Shown in pieces: positions 1 to 8,803 of a DNA stretch of 64,000 nt. Origin of the DNA: UBA7672 sp030824255 (GTDB lineage Bacteria; Pseudomonadota; Alphaproteobacteria; Caulobacterales; Hyphomonadaceae). Numbering within the stretch: position 1 is the first letter of the stretch; each line of letters begins with the position of its first letter. The notes beneath the pieces are model-generated. The model saw only the letters and a program-made list of their open reading frames with translations. It was not told the DNA's origin and made no database searches. The stretch covers positions 3,720,001 to 3,784,000 of the forward strand of contig OW818686.1 of NCBI GenBank assembly GCA_942493305.1, given 5' to 3'. The translations under genes and the position numbers were made by a program.

Positions 1-52
1 TGTCAGAAGCAGCGAGGGGCTGCGGCACGTCGTAGAAACGTGGATCGATCAC
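1..52 (-). CDS. lpxD: UDP-3-O-acylglucosamine N-acyltransferase LpxD, N-terminal 17 codons only
   Basis: The reverse strand begins a reading frame with GTG at 52 that reads VIDPRFYDVPQPLAASD and runs off the window edge. The DPRF(Y/F)D opening is typical of LpxD, which adds the second 3-hydroxyacyl chain to lipid A precursor. A purine-rich stretch (GGAAGGCGGGG) lies just upstream. Its position directly after ompH and bamA matches the usual bamA-ompH-lpxD order, which supports the call. Only the start is visible, so no catalytic residue can be checked. Confidence 0.8.
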   Translation of the reverse strand, partial: MIDPRFYDVPQPLAASD

Positions 53-75
53 AGCCCCCGCCTTCCCGTTCTGCC

Positions 76-687
76 TTACTGGCCGCCGCCCGGAGCAGCA
101 GGCTGAGCCGGCGGTGTCGGGAGGGCAGCCTTCAGCGCGTCCAGCGTCGGCACCGTGGCGTCGAGACGCGCGATGACCTGGGCCGAGATGTCCACCGAGT
201 CCTTGTTGTAGAGCGCCGAATCGTAGCTGAGCACGACATCAGCGCCGACTTCCTTGCCGACATGCTCCACCGCGCGGACCAGCACGAAGTTGAAGCGAAC
301 GGTGTTCGCCTGCATCTGCTGCTCGATGCCCTGCTCCAGGGCGCTCGATTTCTGGACCAGCTCGTTCATTTTCTTGTTCAGCGCGTCGACCCGGCCCTTG
401 AGGGTCGGATTGGAGGCCAGAGCCTCCTTCGAGAGCGACTGCGTCTGCGGCTGCAGCGCGGTGCGCTCTGTCTGCACTTCCGTCTGCAGCGTCTTGAGGC
501 CGAGCTGATCGACGGCGGTATTCCGGTCCTGCGTCAGTTGCAGGTTCATCGCCTTGCCGAGTTTGCTGTCGGCCATGATGCGCGCTTCGTTGACGATCAT
601 GACCTTGGTTTGCGCGACGGCGACGCCAGCCATGCTGCTGAGACCAGCAACAAGGGCGGCGGCAAGAGCAATGTTACGAACTTTCAT
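76..687 (-). CDS. ompH: OmpH/Skp-family periplasmic chaperone
   Basis: This 203-residue protein starts at ATG 687, just downstream of the bamA stop at 692; a longer frame extends into bamA but has no signal peptide. Residues 1-26 form a Sec signal peptide ending AVAQ. The mature part opens with KVMIVNEARIMADSKLGKAM, the usual beta strand of OmpH/Skp, followed by a long charged, Gln-rich stretch fitting the Skp coiled-coil tentacles. The C-terminus is Pro/Ala/Gly rich. The family holds unfolded outer-membrane proteins in the periplasm and hands them to the Bam machinery, which fits the neighbouring bamA. Confidence 0.88.
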   Translation of the reverse strand: MKVRNIALAAALVAGLSSMAGVAVAQTKVMIVNEARIMADSKLGKAMNLQLTQDRNTAVDQLGLKTLQTEVQTERTALQPQTQSLSKEALASNPTLKGRVDALNKKMNELVQKSSALEQGIEQQMQANTVRFNFVLVRAVEHVGKEVGADVVLSYDSALYNKDSVDISAQVIARLDATVPTLDALKAALPTPPAQPAAPGGGQ

Positions 688-691
688 GACA

Positions 692-3265
692 CTAGAACCT
701 TGTGTTGGTGGCGAACCGGAAGCTTTCCGTCCGGTCGTAGTCTTCGCTGGCAACGATCTTCGAGAAGTCGAAACGAATGGGTCCGAACGGTGAATCCCAG
801 CCGATGCTGAGACCATAGCTGGCGCGCAGGCTTGCGCTGTCGTCGACCCGCACCGCGGTGAACGGATCGATTTGTCCGAACCGCTCCCGGTCACGGTCGT
901 CGAGCAGGCCAAGCGTGCCGGCTTCGACAAAGAATGCTCCATCCAGGCCGAACTCCTCCGGAACATACGGCAGGGGGAAGGCCAATTCCAAGGTGCCAAT
1001 CGCATATGCCTTGCCGCCCAGCGCATTGAGCGGCGTGACTGTCGCGGGCAGAAGTTCGCCCGCATCGTCTCTTAAGGCAGAATTGTAGAGCAGCTGCCCG
1101 GATTCGTTCCGTGCGTGAGTTCCGTCGGTGTTGAGCACCGGAACGGAGAATGACGGCGGCGGGATGCCCACGTCGATGGCAACCTGCTCGTACGCATACT
1201 GGTAGCGCACTTCGCGGGGGCCAAGGCCGGCAACGTCGAAGCCACGGAACGAGTTACCGCCCTTGAAGAAGCGGTCGTTGATGCGAATGCCTTCATCGCC
1301 CCAGCTCTCGATATAGCCAACTTCGAGGCGCGACAGCAGCCGCCAGCCGGGCGCGAAGCCATGATACAGCGAGCCTTCGAACTCGTTGCGCAGGTAGTTC
1401 ACGTCGCCACCGAGGCCGGCGATGTCCTGGCTGAAGTTCAGGTTGAAGCCGCGTGTGGGCTCCAGATAGTCGTTCGTCCGGTTCATCGTCAGCGTGTAAC
1501 CGAACGACGAGGTGAGACGGTCGCCGCGCTGGTCGCAGAGAGACGAGCGGAAGAACGACGTGGTGGAGCAATCCGTCTGCGTCCCGTCATTCGCCTGCCC
1601 CGGCGTGAGTTCGTCGAGTTGCAGGTTGTCGTTGCGCAGGCGGTAGCGGAGGCCGAGCTGATCGGTATCCGACAGCGGGAAGTGGACGCGCGCGCCCGCG
1701 CCGAGAATCGAGTTCTCGAAGCCGGCGAGGTCGAAGAAGTCGGACTGCGTCATGAACACGTCGAGACCGACGGCCAGGTTGCGGTCCTGGAATTTCGGCT
1801 CGGTGAAGCGGAACTCGATATCCTGCTGGCGCGACGTCGTCTGGATGCGGGCAGACAGGAACTGGCCGCGGCCGCGGAAGTTGCGCTGCTGGGCCGAGGC
1901 GCTGAACAGGAAGGCATCCTGTGACGAGAAGCCGGCGGAGAACGCAAGTTCGCCCGTTGCCTCTTCCTCGACCTTCACCTTCACGACCGCACGGTCTGGC
2001 GAGGAGCCAGGCTCGTCCACGAGTTCAACCGTCTCGGGGTTGAAGAAGCCGAGCGAACGGATGCGGTTGCGGGCGTTGTCGATCTGGACAGGGTTGTACT
2101 GGTCGCCTTCGGCCACGCGGATCTCGCGGCGGACAACGCGGTCCAGCGTCTGCGTGTTGCCCTGGATATCGATGCGCTCGATGTAGACGCGCGCGCCTTC
2201 ATCGACGTCGAACGTGATGCCGATGGTGTTGGTCACCGGATCGCGCACTTCGCGCGGACGGATCGAGACGTTGGCATAGCCGGCGATGCCGGCGGCGAAT
2301 GTCAGCGAGTCGATCGCGTCCTGGATGCTCTTGGAGCGGAACTGGTCGCCCTTCTTCATCGGCAGGAACAGCGCGAGACGTTCGCCCGACAGCTTCTCGA
2401 GCTGCGTCTCGACTTTCAGGTCGCCGAAGGCGTAGCGCTGGCCCTCGTCGATCGTGAAGGTGAGATAGAAGTCGCGGCGATCCGGCGTCAGTTCGGCGAC
2501 CGAAGAGATCACGCGGAAGTCGGCATAGCCTTCGTTGGTGTAGAATTCGGTCAGCTGCGAGCGGTCGAATTCGACCTGGCCGGGGTTGTAGTTGTCCGAC
2601 TTCTCGAAGAAGCGCCACCAACGCGACTGGCGCGTCGTGATCTCACGGCGGAGACGATCGTCAGGGTAGGCCTCGTTGCCGATGAAGTTGATCGAGCGCA
2701 CGCCCGTCGTCGGGCCCTCGTCGATCACGAAGATCAGGTCGGCGCGGTTCTGCGGCAGCACCTTGTATTGCGGCGTCACCGTCGCGGCGAAGCGGCCGGC
2801 GCGGCGATAGACTTCGAGGATGCGCTGCACGTCCTGTTCGACGCGGCTCAGCGTGAAGGTCTGGCGGGGCTCGGCCTCGGTCTCTTCCTCAAGACGTTCG
2901 GTCGTGACCGCATTGTTCCCCTCGAACATGATGCGGTTGATGATCGGGTTTTCGAGGACGCGGATGACGAGGTCAGTCCCGCGGGTTTCGATCTGGATGT
3001 CAGCGAACAGGCCCGTGGCGCCCAGGGCGCGGACCGAAAGGCCGATACGCTCTTCATCGAAAGGGTCGCCCGGACGGACCAGCAGGTAGGAAAGGACCGT
3101 GCGCGCCTCGATACGCTGGTTACCCTCGACGAGGATACGGCCGATGATCTGGGGGGCCGTGGGCTGCTGGGCCCAGGCGCGGCTGTTGGGCGATAGTTCG
3201 TGCGCAGCCGCAATAGCGCCTGCGGATGCAGTCAGCGCCAAGGCGCTTGCAAACCAAGACCGCAT
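692..3265 (-). CDS. bamA: Outer membrane protein assembly factor BamA
   Basis: This 857-residue protein is the core of the Bam complex that folds beta-barrel proteins into the outer membrane. The start at ATG 3265 was chosen over one eight codons upstream because GAGGGG sits at proper distance before it and the signal peptide then begins MRSWFASALALTASAG. After the signal come five POTRA repeats (about residues 40-360), seen as repeated beta-alpha-alpha-beta-beta units with motifs such as GNQRIEARTVLSYL and GNNAVTTERLEEE. The rest is the 16-strand barrel. The conserved lid-loop RGF triad is present (NSFRGFDVAGLG) and the protein ends in phenylalanine, the usual Bam recognition residue. It is followed after 4 bases by ompH. 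Confidence 0.97.
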   Translation of the reverse strand: MRSWFASALALTASAGAIAAAHELSPNSRAWAQQPTAPQIIGRILVEGNQRIEARTVLSYLLVRPGDPFDEERIGLSVRALGATGLFADIQIETRGTDLVIRVLENPIINRIMFEGNNAVTTERLEEETEAEPRQTFTLSRVEQDVQRILEVYRRAGRFAATVTPQYKVLPQNRADLIFVIDEGPTTGVRSINFIGNEAYPDDRLRREITTRQSRWWRFFEKSDNYNPGQVEFDRSQLTEFYTNEGYADFRVISSVAELTPDRRDFYLTFTIDEGQRYAFGDLKVETQLEKLSGERLALFLPMKKGDQFRSKSIQDAIDSLTFAAGIAGYANVSIRPREVRDPVTNTIGITFDVDEGARVYIERIDIQGNTQTLDRVVRREIRVAEGDQYNPVQIDNARNRIRSLGFFNPETVELVDEPGSSPDRAVVKVKVEEEATGELAFSAGFSSQDAFLFSASAQQRNFRGRGQFLSARIQTTSRQQDIEFRFTEPKFQDRNLAVGLDVFMTQSDFFDLAGFENSILGAGARVHFPLSDTDQLGLRYRLRNDNLQLDELTPGQANDGTQTDCSTTSFFRSSLCDQRGDRLTSSFGYTLTMNRTNDYLEPTRGFNLNFSQDIAGLGGDVNYLRNEFEGSLYHGFAPGWRLLSRLEVGYIESWGDEGIRINDRFFKGGNSFRGFDVAGLGPREVRYQYAYEQVAIDVGIPPPSFSVPVLNTDGTHARNESGQLLYNSALRDDAGELLPATVTPLNALGGKAYAIGTLELAFPLPYVPEEFGLDGAFFVEAGTLGLLDDRDRERFGQIDPFTAVRVDDSASLRASYGLSIGWDSPFGPIRFDFSKIVASEDYDRTESFRFATNTRF

Positions 3266-3303
3266 CGAAACCCCTCGCGAGACGAACAAACCACTTAGTC
3301 ACG

Positions 3304-3320
3304 GACTGCCGAACGCAGTC
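3304..3320 (-). promoter_or_regulatory. Stem-loop in the bamA leader
   Basis: The 123-base gap between rseP and bamA contains a perfect 6-bp stem, GACTGC and GCAGTC, with a 5-base loop. It lies about 40 bases before the bamA start on the transcribed strand. No U-run follows, so it is not a classic terminator. It may be a leader structure in the bamA mRNA. A possible promoter lies upstream of it (TTGAGG, 17 bases, TTCTAA) but the -10 is poor. Confidence 0.35.
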
Positions 3321-3388
3321 TCTTACGGCGTCTTAGAACAACATGCCGCCTGAAACCTCAAGCGGCCTGCATAAACCTTATTTCACGG

Positions 3389-4597
3389 TCAAAGCGACCA
3401 TCCGAATTGCCTGGCGAGATCCTGCCAGGTGACCAGCAGAGCAAAGCTGGCGAGGCATGCAAGGCCGATTGTCAGCCCGATTCTCTGGACTTTTTCGGGT
3501 ATTTCCTTGCCGGTGACGCCTTCGGCGATGCACAGGACCGCCGCGCCGCCGTCCAGGACGGGAATCGGCAGGAGGTTGAAGAAGCCCACGCCGATGGACA
3601 ACAGGGCTGTCAGCTGGATCCAGCTCAGCATCAGGCCGCCCAGGCGGTCCTGCAGGCTGACATCCGGCTGTTTCATGTGCAGGTCGGTGACCTTGTCGGC
3701 CAGGCTGAAGATGCCGACCGGGCCGGAGAGCTTGTCCAGCCCGTCCTTGCCCGTGAACAGGCGTCGCAGCACGTTCACCGTTGCCCCGATGGCATCGCCC
3801 GTGGCGCTGACGCCGTAGCCGATGGCTTCGATCGGGTTCAGGGAGCGCATCGAGATATCGCGGTGGCTCATGGCGAGGCCGACCTTGCCGACCTTCTCGG
3901 TGACGTCCAGGGCCTCGTTGCGCTCGACCGTCTCCCTCGGGGTGGCGATGAGCGTCAGAGTCTCCGCGCCGCGCAGGATCTTGTAGGAAACAGCCTCGCC
4001 CGCCATCAGGACGGTGGCGCGTGTAACGTCGTCGCGGGTGGTGACGGTCTTGCCGCCGGCTTCGATCACCACGTCGCCTGCCTGGAAGCCTGCGGCTTCG
4101 GCAGGGCTGCCAGCGACCACTTCAGCAACAACGACTTCCTTTGCCTGCGGCACGCCGAGGGCGAAGCCGAGCGAGGCGAAAACCACGATCGCGAAAATGA
4201 AGTTGGCGGCGGGGCCGCCGAGCGTTACAGCGAGGCGCTGCCACGGATTGAGTTCGGTATAGGGCCGCCCGACCGGGAAGGCGGGCTTGGCCTTGCGCGT
4301 TTTGGCGCCCTGCGCTTCGACAACCGTGTGGAGGTCTTCGCGCGTATCGGTGGGGGCCTGCAGCTCGCCCACGAACTTCACGAAGCCGCCAAGCGGCAGC
4401 CAGTTCACCCGCCAGCGCGTGCCGCGATTGTCCGTGCGCTCGACGATCGATTTGCCGAAACCGATCGAGAAGGATTCAACCGCCGCGCCAAAGAAGCGCC
4501 CGACCCAGTAGTGGCCGAGCTCGTGAACCGTAATCACGACAGAGATCAGGATCAGGCCGGAAAGCGGCCAGAACAGCACCGACAGCACGTCGTTCAT
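3389..4597 (-). CDS. rseP: RseP/site-2 intramembrane zinc protease
   Basis: This 402-residue multi-pass protein has the S2P zinc motif HELGH at residues 25-29 in its first membrane helix and the second metal-ligand motif NLLPIPVLDGG in a C-terminal helix. Between them lies a PDZ domain (GSPAEAAGFQAGDVVIEAGG). The family cleaves anti-sigma factors and signal-peptide remnants in the inner membrane. The ATG at 4597 has GAAGGG nine bases upstream; a TTG two codons earlier is less well placed. It sits between dxr and bamA, the common alphaproteobacterial order linking the envelope-stress protease to outer-membrane assembly. Confidence 0.95.
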   Translation of the reverse strand: MNDVLSVLFWPLSGLILISVVITVHELGHYWVGRFFGAAVESFSIGFGKSIVERTDNRGTRWRVNWLPLGGFVKFVGELQAPTDTREDLHTVVEAQGAKTRKAKPAFPVGRPYTELNPWQRLAVTLGGPAANFIFAIVVFASLGFALGVPQAKEVVVAEVVAGSPAEAAGFQAGDVVIEAGGKTVTTRDDVTRATVLMAGEAVSYKILRGAETLTLIATPRETVERNEALDVTEKVGKVGLAMSHRDISMRSLNPIEAIGYGVSATGDAIGATVNVLRRLFTGKDGLDKLSGPVGIFSLADKVTDLHMKQPDVSLQDRLGGLMLSWIQLTALLSIGVGFFNLLPIPVLDGGAAVLCIAEGVTGKEIPEKVQRIGLTIGLACLASFALLVTWQDLARQFGWSL

Positions 4598-4630
4598 GCG
4601 CAAGCACCCTTCATCGCAGTCTCCGCTCGC

Positions 4631-5815
4631 CTATGCCGCCAACCGCAGCTGTTCCAGGGTGCGCTGGCGCGCCCAGCGATCCAGATCGTAAACCTCTTCG
4701 AAGGTGGAGGGATCGGGGCGACCGGAATGGCCATTAAGGAACACCTCGAGCACCTGCCCAGCCACCTCAGAAATCGTCAAGAATCCAATCCGTCGCTGCA
4801 AGAAGGCCGCCACCGCAACCTCGTTTGCTCCGTTTAGCACAATTGGCGCGCCTCCCCCTTCGGAAACCGCCGACCTCGCAAGTCGCAGCGCAGGAAAGCG
4901 CTGGTTATCGGGAGGTGAGAAATCCAGCCTTCCGATCTTGGCGAGATCAAGGCGCTCCCGCCCCGGCAGGGGCATCCGGGATGGCCAGGACATGGCGTAG
5001 GAGATGGGCGTGCGCATGTCGGGAAGGCCCAATTGCGCAAGGACAGAGCCATCATCATAGGCCACGAGGCTATGGATAATGGACTGGGGATGGATCAGGA
5101 CCTCGATGCGGCTTTCGGGCACATCGAACAGATAGGCCGCCTCAATCAGCTCCAGCCCCTTGTTCATCATGGTGGCGGAATCGACCGAGATCTTGGCGCC
5201 CATGCTCCAGTTCGGGTGGGCGCAGGCCTGCTCAGGCGTGGCTGACGCCATTTCGGACATCGAAGCGGACCGGAATGGGCCGCCCGAAGCCGTCAGGATC
5301 AGCTTGTCGACCCGTTCCGGGCGATCCAGCACCTGGAAGATGGCGTTGTGCTCGGAATCGATGGGCAACAGGTTCGCGCCAGCTTCGCGGGCCTCGGCGC
5401 GCAGGAGAGCGCCCGCGCAGACCATGCTTTCCTTGTTGGCGAGGGCGACATTGGCCCCCTGACGGATCGCGGCCAGCGTCGTCGGCAGGCCGGCAATTCC
5501 CACAATCCCGGCAACGACCACATCAGCATCGCGGCCCGCAGCCTCGATCAGCGCATTGCCGCCGGCCGCCGCCTCGATGCCCGACCCGGCCAGCGCGCTC
5601 TTCAGGGCGCCATAGCCCGCCTCGTCGGCAATCACGGCAACCTTGGCGCGCGCCTTGATTGCCGCTCTGGCCAATTCATCAACGCGGGTGTTGGCGGTGA
5701 CAGCGACAACCTCGAACGCAGGCGCGCCTTCGCATTGCGTCGACGCAACATCGAGAGCAGACGCCCCTACCGAACCGGTAGCGCCCAGTATCGAGACCCT
5801 TACCCGATCGCTCAT
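4631..5815 (-). CDS. dxr: 1-deoxy-D-xylulose-5-phosphate reductoisomerase
   Basis: Dxr converts DXP to 2-C-methyl-D-erythritol 4-phosphate with NADPH, the first committed step of the MEP isoprenoid pathway. The 394-residue protein has the N-terminal NADPH loop GATGSVG, the substrate and metal region around PIDSEHNAIFQ, and the flexible-loop motif TASGGPFR. Length is standard. Its ATG overlaps the cdsA stop in an ATGA junction, so the two are probably translationally coupled. The pathway supplies the isoprenoid that UppS, encoded just upstream, elongates. Confidence 0.97.
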   Translation of the reverse strand: MSDRVRVSILGATGSVGASALDVASTQCEGAPAFEVVAVTANTRVDELARAAIKARAKVAVIADEAGYGALKSALAGSGIEAAAGGNALIEAAGRDADVVVAGIVGIAGLPTTLAAIRQGANVALANKESMVCAGALLRAEAREAGANLLPIDSEHNAIFQVLDRPERVDKLILTASGGPFRSASMSEMASATPEQACAHPNWSMGAKISVDSATMMNKGLELIEAAYLFDVPESRIEVLIHPQSIIHSLVAYDDGSVLAQLGLPDMRTPISYAMSWPSRMPLPGRERLDLAKIGRLDFSPPDNQRFPALRLARSAVSEGGGAPIVLNGANEVAVAAFLQRRIGFLTISEVAGQVLEVFLNGHSGRPDPSTFEEVYDLDRWARQRTLEQLRLAA

Positions 5816-6705
5816 CGCAAGCCTGCCAGGGAAAGTGATGGCGCCAGCGCAGGCAGGAAGCGCGCAATCAGCGCCGCCGCGACAGTCGCAGCCATAAGCC
5901 CGTCCAGCCTGTCCAGCACGCCGCCATGGCCCGGCACAAAGCCCGACGTGTCCTTGACGCCATAAAGCCGCTTGAAGCGCGACTCCAGCAGATCACCGAG
6001 CTGCGAGACGACCGACAGCGTGAGGCCGAACAGAAGCCAGTGCAAAAAGTCACCCCCGCCCCCCCTCGCCACCGCCGCCCCCGCCAACCCCGCACACACC
6101 AGCGCGCCGATAGCGCCGGTCCACGTCTTGTTCGGACTGTCCTTCGGGCTGAGCAGCGGGCCGCCAAAACCACGCCCTGCGAAGTAAGCGCCGATATCTG
6201 TCGTCCAGACGATCACCAGCACGGCAAGCAGCAACCATTGGCCCTGAGGCGCGAGCTCGCGGATCCAGACAAAGCAGCCGAATGGCAGGCTGGTGTAGAT
6301 GGCGCCGAACGCCATCGAGCTCATTGAGCCTTTGCCTGCAACCGCAAGACCGCACGCCGCCGCGCACCCAAGCAGCGAAGCAAGCGCCACTGCCTCAAGG
6401 CCATGAGGCGCCGCAAACACCGCACCAGCCGCGCCAAGACCCAGCACCGCATACTGCGCCCAGCGGATCCAGCCGACTTCGGTCTGCGCCGCCATGCGCG
6501 TCCATTCGAACGCAGCAATGATGCCGCACGCGGCCGTGGCCAGCATAAGAGCTAGACCGCCCGAGTAGACAGCCCACAGCCCAAGCGGCGCAATTATAAG
6601 TGCAGTGGCGACACGGATAATGATCTCGCGCCGTCCCCTGCCCTTTATGGCTGCCCCCTCAATCGCCAAGGCCGCCAAACCGTCTGTCGCGGCGTCGGAA
6701 CGCAT
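5812..6705 (-). CDS. cdsA: Phosphatidate cytidylyltransferase CdsA
   Basis: CdsA makes CDP-diacylglycerol from phosphatidate and CTP for phospholipid synthesis. This 297-residue protein has about eight hydrophobic segments and the family signature near its C-terminus (ESRFKRLYGVKDTSGFVPGH followed by GGVLDRLD). ATG 6705 was chosen, with AAAAGG eight bases upstream; it overlaps the uppS 3' end by 47 bases. A start 16 codons earlier adds only a non-conserved arginine-rich leader. Confidence 0.93.
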   Translation of the reverse strand: MRSDAATDGLAALAIEGAAIKGRGRREIIIRVATALIIAPLGLWAVYSGGLALMLATAACGIIAAFEWTRMAAQTEVGWIRWAQYAVLGLGAAGAVFAAPHGLEAVALASLLGCAAACGLAVAGKGSMSSMAFGAIYTSLPFGCFVWIRELAPQGQWLLLAVLVIVWTTDIGAYFAGRGFGGPLLSPKDSPNKTWTGAIGALVCAGLAGAAVARGGGGDFLHWLLFGLTLSVVSQLGDLLESRFKRLYGVKDTSGFVPGHGGVLDRLDGLMAATVAAALIARFLPALAPSLSLAGLR

Positions 6706-7411
6706 CAATCGCCTTTTCGAGGCTCTCCCTGGTAAAATCAGGCCACCACACATCCATGAAGATCAGCTCAGCATAAGCGCCGCTCCACAGCAGAAAGTTG
6801 CTGAGGCGCAGCTCGCCACTGGTGCGGATGACAAGATCGGGATCCGGCGAGTCTGCAGACCAGATCATGCGCGAGACCATCGCCTCGTCGATCTGATCCG
6901 CCTTCAACTTGCCGGCTTCAACCATGCGCGCAATCTCGCGCATCGCGGCGACAAGCTCGCCGCGACCGCCATAGTTGAACGCGATGTTGAGCGTGAGGCG
7001 CGTGTTGTCCTTCGTGGTTTCAACCGCCTGATCGACCAGATCAAGAATGTCGGTGCTGAGGCCTTCGCGCGCGCCGATGATACGAATCTGCACGCCATCC
7101 TTGTGAAGGCGCGCGAGGTCCCGCTTGATGAACAGCCGGAGAAGATCGAACAGCGCGTCGATCTCCGTCTGCGGACGATTCCAGTTCTCGGTCGAGAAGG
7201 AAAAGACGGTAAGATGGGTAAGCCCGAGATCGCGCGCTGCTTCCACCGCGCCGCGCAAGGCTTCCACGCCAGCCTTGTGCCCCAGCGCACGCGGCAGCCC
7301 GCGCGCCTTCGCCCACCTTCCATTGCCATCCATGATGATGGCGACATGCTTCGGCGGCGACCGCAAGGTCGCCACGTCAGCATTTGGCGAGGAGGGCTTG
7401 GGCTCGCTCAC
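6659..7411 (-). CDS. uppS: Undecaprenyl diphosphate synthase (di-trans,poly-cis)
   Basis: UppS adds isoprene units to farnesyl diphosphate to make the C55 carrier lipid of peptidoglycan and O-antigen synthesis. The 250-residue protein has the catalytic block IIMDGNGRWAKARGLPRALG with the essential Asp, plus FSFSTENW and the C-terminal RTSGELRLSNFLLWSGAYAE region. It starts at GTG 7411, which overlaps the frr stop in a GTGA junction, so translation is probably coupled to frr. An N-terminal extension of about 20 residues precedes the core. Confidence 0.96.
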   Translation of the reverse strand: MSEPKPSSPNADVATLRSPPKHVAIIMDGNGRWAKARGLPRALGHKAGVEALRGAVEAARDLGLTHLTVFSFSTENWNRPQTEIDALFDLLRLFIKRDLARLHKDGVQIRIIGAREGLSTDILDLVDQAVETTKDNTRLTLNIAFNYGGRGELVAAMREIARMVEAGKLKADQIDEAMVSRMIWSADSPDPDLVIRTSGELRLSNFLLWSGAYAELIFMDVWWPDFTRESLEKAIDAFRRRDRRFGGLGD

Positions 7412-7968
7412 ACCTGCATGATCTCTTCGGCCTTGTGCTTCAGCAGGTCGTCGATCGCCTTGATGTGGAGATCCGTGATCTTCTGGACGTCGTTGGAACG
7501 GCCCTTGACCTGATCTTCGCTCAGGTCACCCGCCTTCTCCATGCGCTTCAGCAGGTCCATGCCGTCGCGACGCACGTTGCGAACCGCCACGCGGCCGCTC
7601 TCGGCAAACTGGCCGGCAAGCTTCTGGAGATCCTTCCGGCGCTCTTCGCTGAGCGGCGGGATCGGAATGCGCAGCGTCTGCCCATCCATGATCGGGTTAA
7701 GGCCAAGCGGAGCTTCACGGATCGCGCGATCGACTGCGCCGACGACGCTCTTGTCCCAGACGCTGACACTCAACATCCGCGCATCCGACGCCGTTACCGA
7801 CGCCACCTGGTTGATCGGCGTGGGCGAGCCATAGGCCACAACCACGATCGTATCGAGCAGGTGAATGGAGGCTCGCCCCGTGCGCAGACCGGAGAATTCC
7901 TGCTTCAACGAAGCGATCGCGCCGTCCATGCGCTTTTCGAGCGCCTTGATATCGAAGGTTTCGGGCAT
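7408..7968 (-). CDS. frr: Ribosome recycling factor
   Basis: This 186-residue protein splits post-termination ribosomes together with EF-G. It shows the two halves of the family: the helical part with LKQEFSGLRTGRAS and the C-terminal helices with GKRSNDVQKITDLHIKAIDD-like sequence. Length matches the family. ATG 7968 has GGAAAGAG upstream. It follows pyrH and precedes uppS, the common rpsB-tsf-pyrH-frr-uppS order. Confidence 0.97.
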   Translation of the reverse strand: MPETFDIKALEKRMDGAIASLKQEFSGLRTGRASIHLLDTIVVVAYGSPTPINQVASVTASDARMLSVSVWDKSVVGAVDRAIREAPLGLNPIMDGQTLRIPIPPLSEERRKDLQKLAGQFAESGRVAVRNVRRDGMDLLKRMEKAGDLSEDQVKGRSNDVQKITDLHIKAIDDLLKHKAEEIMQV

Positions 7969-7981
7969 CTCTTTCCTTTCC

Positions 7982-8707
7982 CTACTTCTTCTTGCCGCTG
8001 ATGACAGTTGATATGCCTTGGCCCGTCAGCACGTCCACCAAGGCGCCAGCTTCGCGAATGCGGAACACCACGATCGGAATCTTGTTTTCCTTGAGAAGGC
8101 TGATCGCAGTTGCGTCCATGACCTTCAATTCTTTCGATAGCACTTCCATATAGTCGAGCGTGTCGAAGCGTGTCGCTTCGCTGTCGAGCTTCGGATCGGC
8201 TGTGTAGACGCCATCGACCTGCGTGCCCTTCAGCATCGCATCGCAATTCATCTCTGCTGCGCGCAACGCCGCGCCCGTGTCGGTCGTGAAGAAGGGATTG
8301 CCCGTGCCGGCCGCAAAAATCACGACGCGATTCTTTTCCATGTGCCGGATCGCGCGACGGCGGATGAAGGGCTCACAGATCGACTGCATCGAGACGCCAG
8401 ACTGCACACGCGCATGAACGCCGACGCTCTCCAGCGAGTTCTGCATCACCAGCGCGTTCATCACGGTGGCCAGCATTCCCATGTGATCAGCCTGGGCGCG
8501 CTCCATGCCGGCATCCACACCCCACTTGCCACGCCAGATGTTGCCGCCGCCAATGACGAGGCAGATCTGGCAGCCAAGATCGAGCCCGGACTTGATCTCC
8601 TGAGCATACTTGGTCACGGCCGGCACATCGATGCCGTAGCCCTGATCACCCATCAGGGCTTCGCCTGAAATCTTCAGGAGCACGCGCTTGTATTTGAGTT
8701 CCGCCAT
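7982..8707 (-). CDS. pyrH: UMP kinase PyrH
   Basis: PyrH phosphorylates UMP to UDP in pyrimidine nucleotide synthesis. The 241-residue protein belongs to the amino-acid-kinase fold: it has the N-terminal KISGEALMGDQGYGID block, the GGGNIWRG phosphate-binding loop and the AAGTGNPFFTTDTGAALRA segment typical of bacterial UMP kinases. The ATG at 8707 follows a purine-rich stretch. It is separated from tsf by a gap with two stacked hairpins. Confidence 0.97.
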   Translation of the reverse strand: MAELKYKRVLLKISGEALMGDQGYGIDVPAVTKYAQEIKSGLDLGCQICLVIGGGNIWRGKWGVDAGMERAQADHMGMLATVMNALVMQNSLESVGVHARVQSGVSMQSICEPFIRRRAIRHMEKNRVVIFAAGTGNPFFTTDTGAALRAAEMNCDAMLKGTQVDGVYTADPKLDSEATRFDTLDYMEVLSKELKVMDATAISLLKENKIPIVVFRIREAGALVDVLTGQGISTVISGKKK

Positions 8708-8722
8708 TCGCTCTGCTCCACC

Positions 8723-8764
8723 TCCACTTGCGTGGACGGCCCGGACGCAGTTTGCGCCGGGCCG
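8723..8764 (-). terminator. Tandem hairpins between tsf and pyrH
   Basis: On the minus strand the tsf-pyrH gap forms a strong stem, CGGCCCGG and CCGGGCCG (8737-8744 with 8757-8764), extended inward by CGCA/TGCG with one bulge. It is followed at once by TCCAC-GCAA-GTGGA (8723-8736), whose loop is a GNRA-type tetraloop. There is no U-run, so this is more likely a partial terminator, an mRNA-processing site or a 3'-end stabiliser for rpsB-tsf than a full intrinsic terminator. Confidence 0.5.
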
Positions 8765-8803
8765 CCAGACTCTACCCGCGAAACCGCGGATTCCGCAAAG
8801 GCT

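Noticed and set aside
3407..4837. Long plus-strand open frame opposite rseP and dxr
   Set aside because: It is antisense to two clear genes, has no recognisable motif and has the composition expected of a shadow frame in GC-rich DNA.
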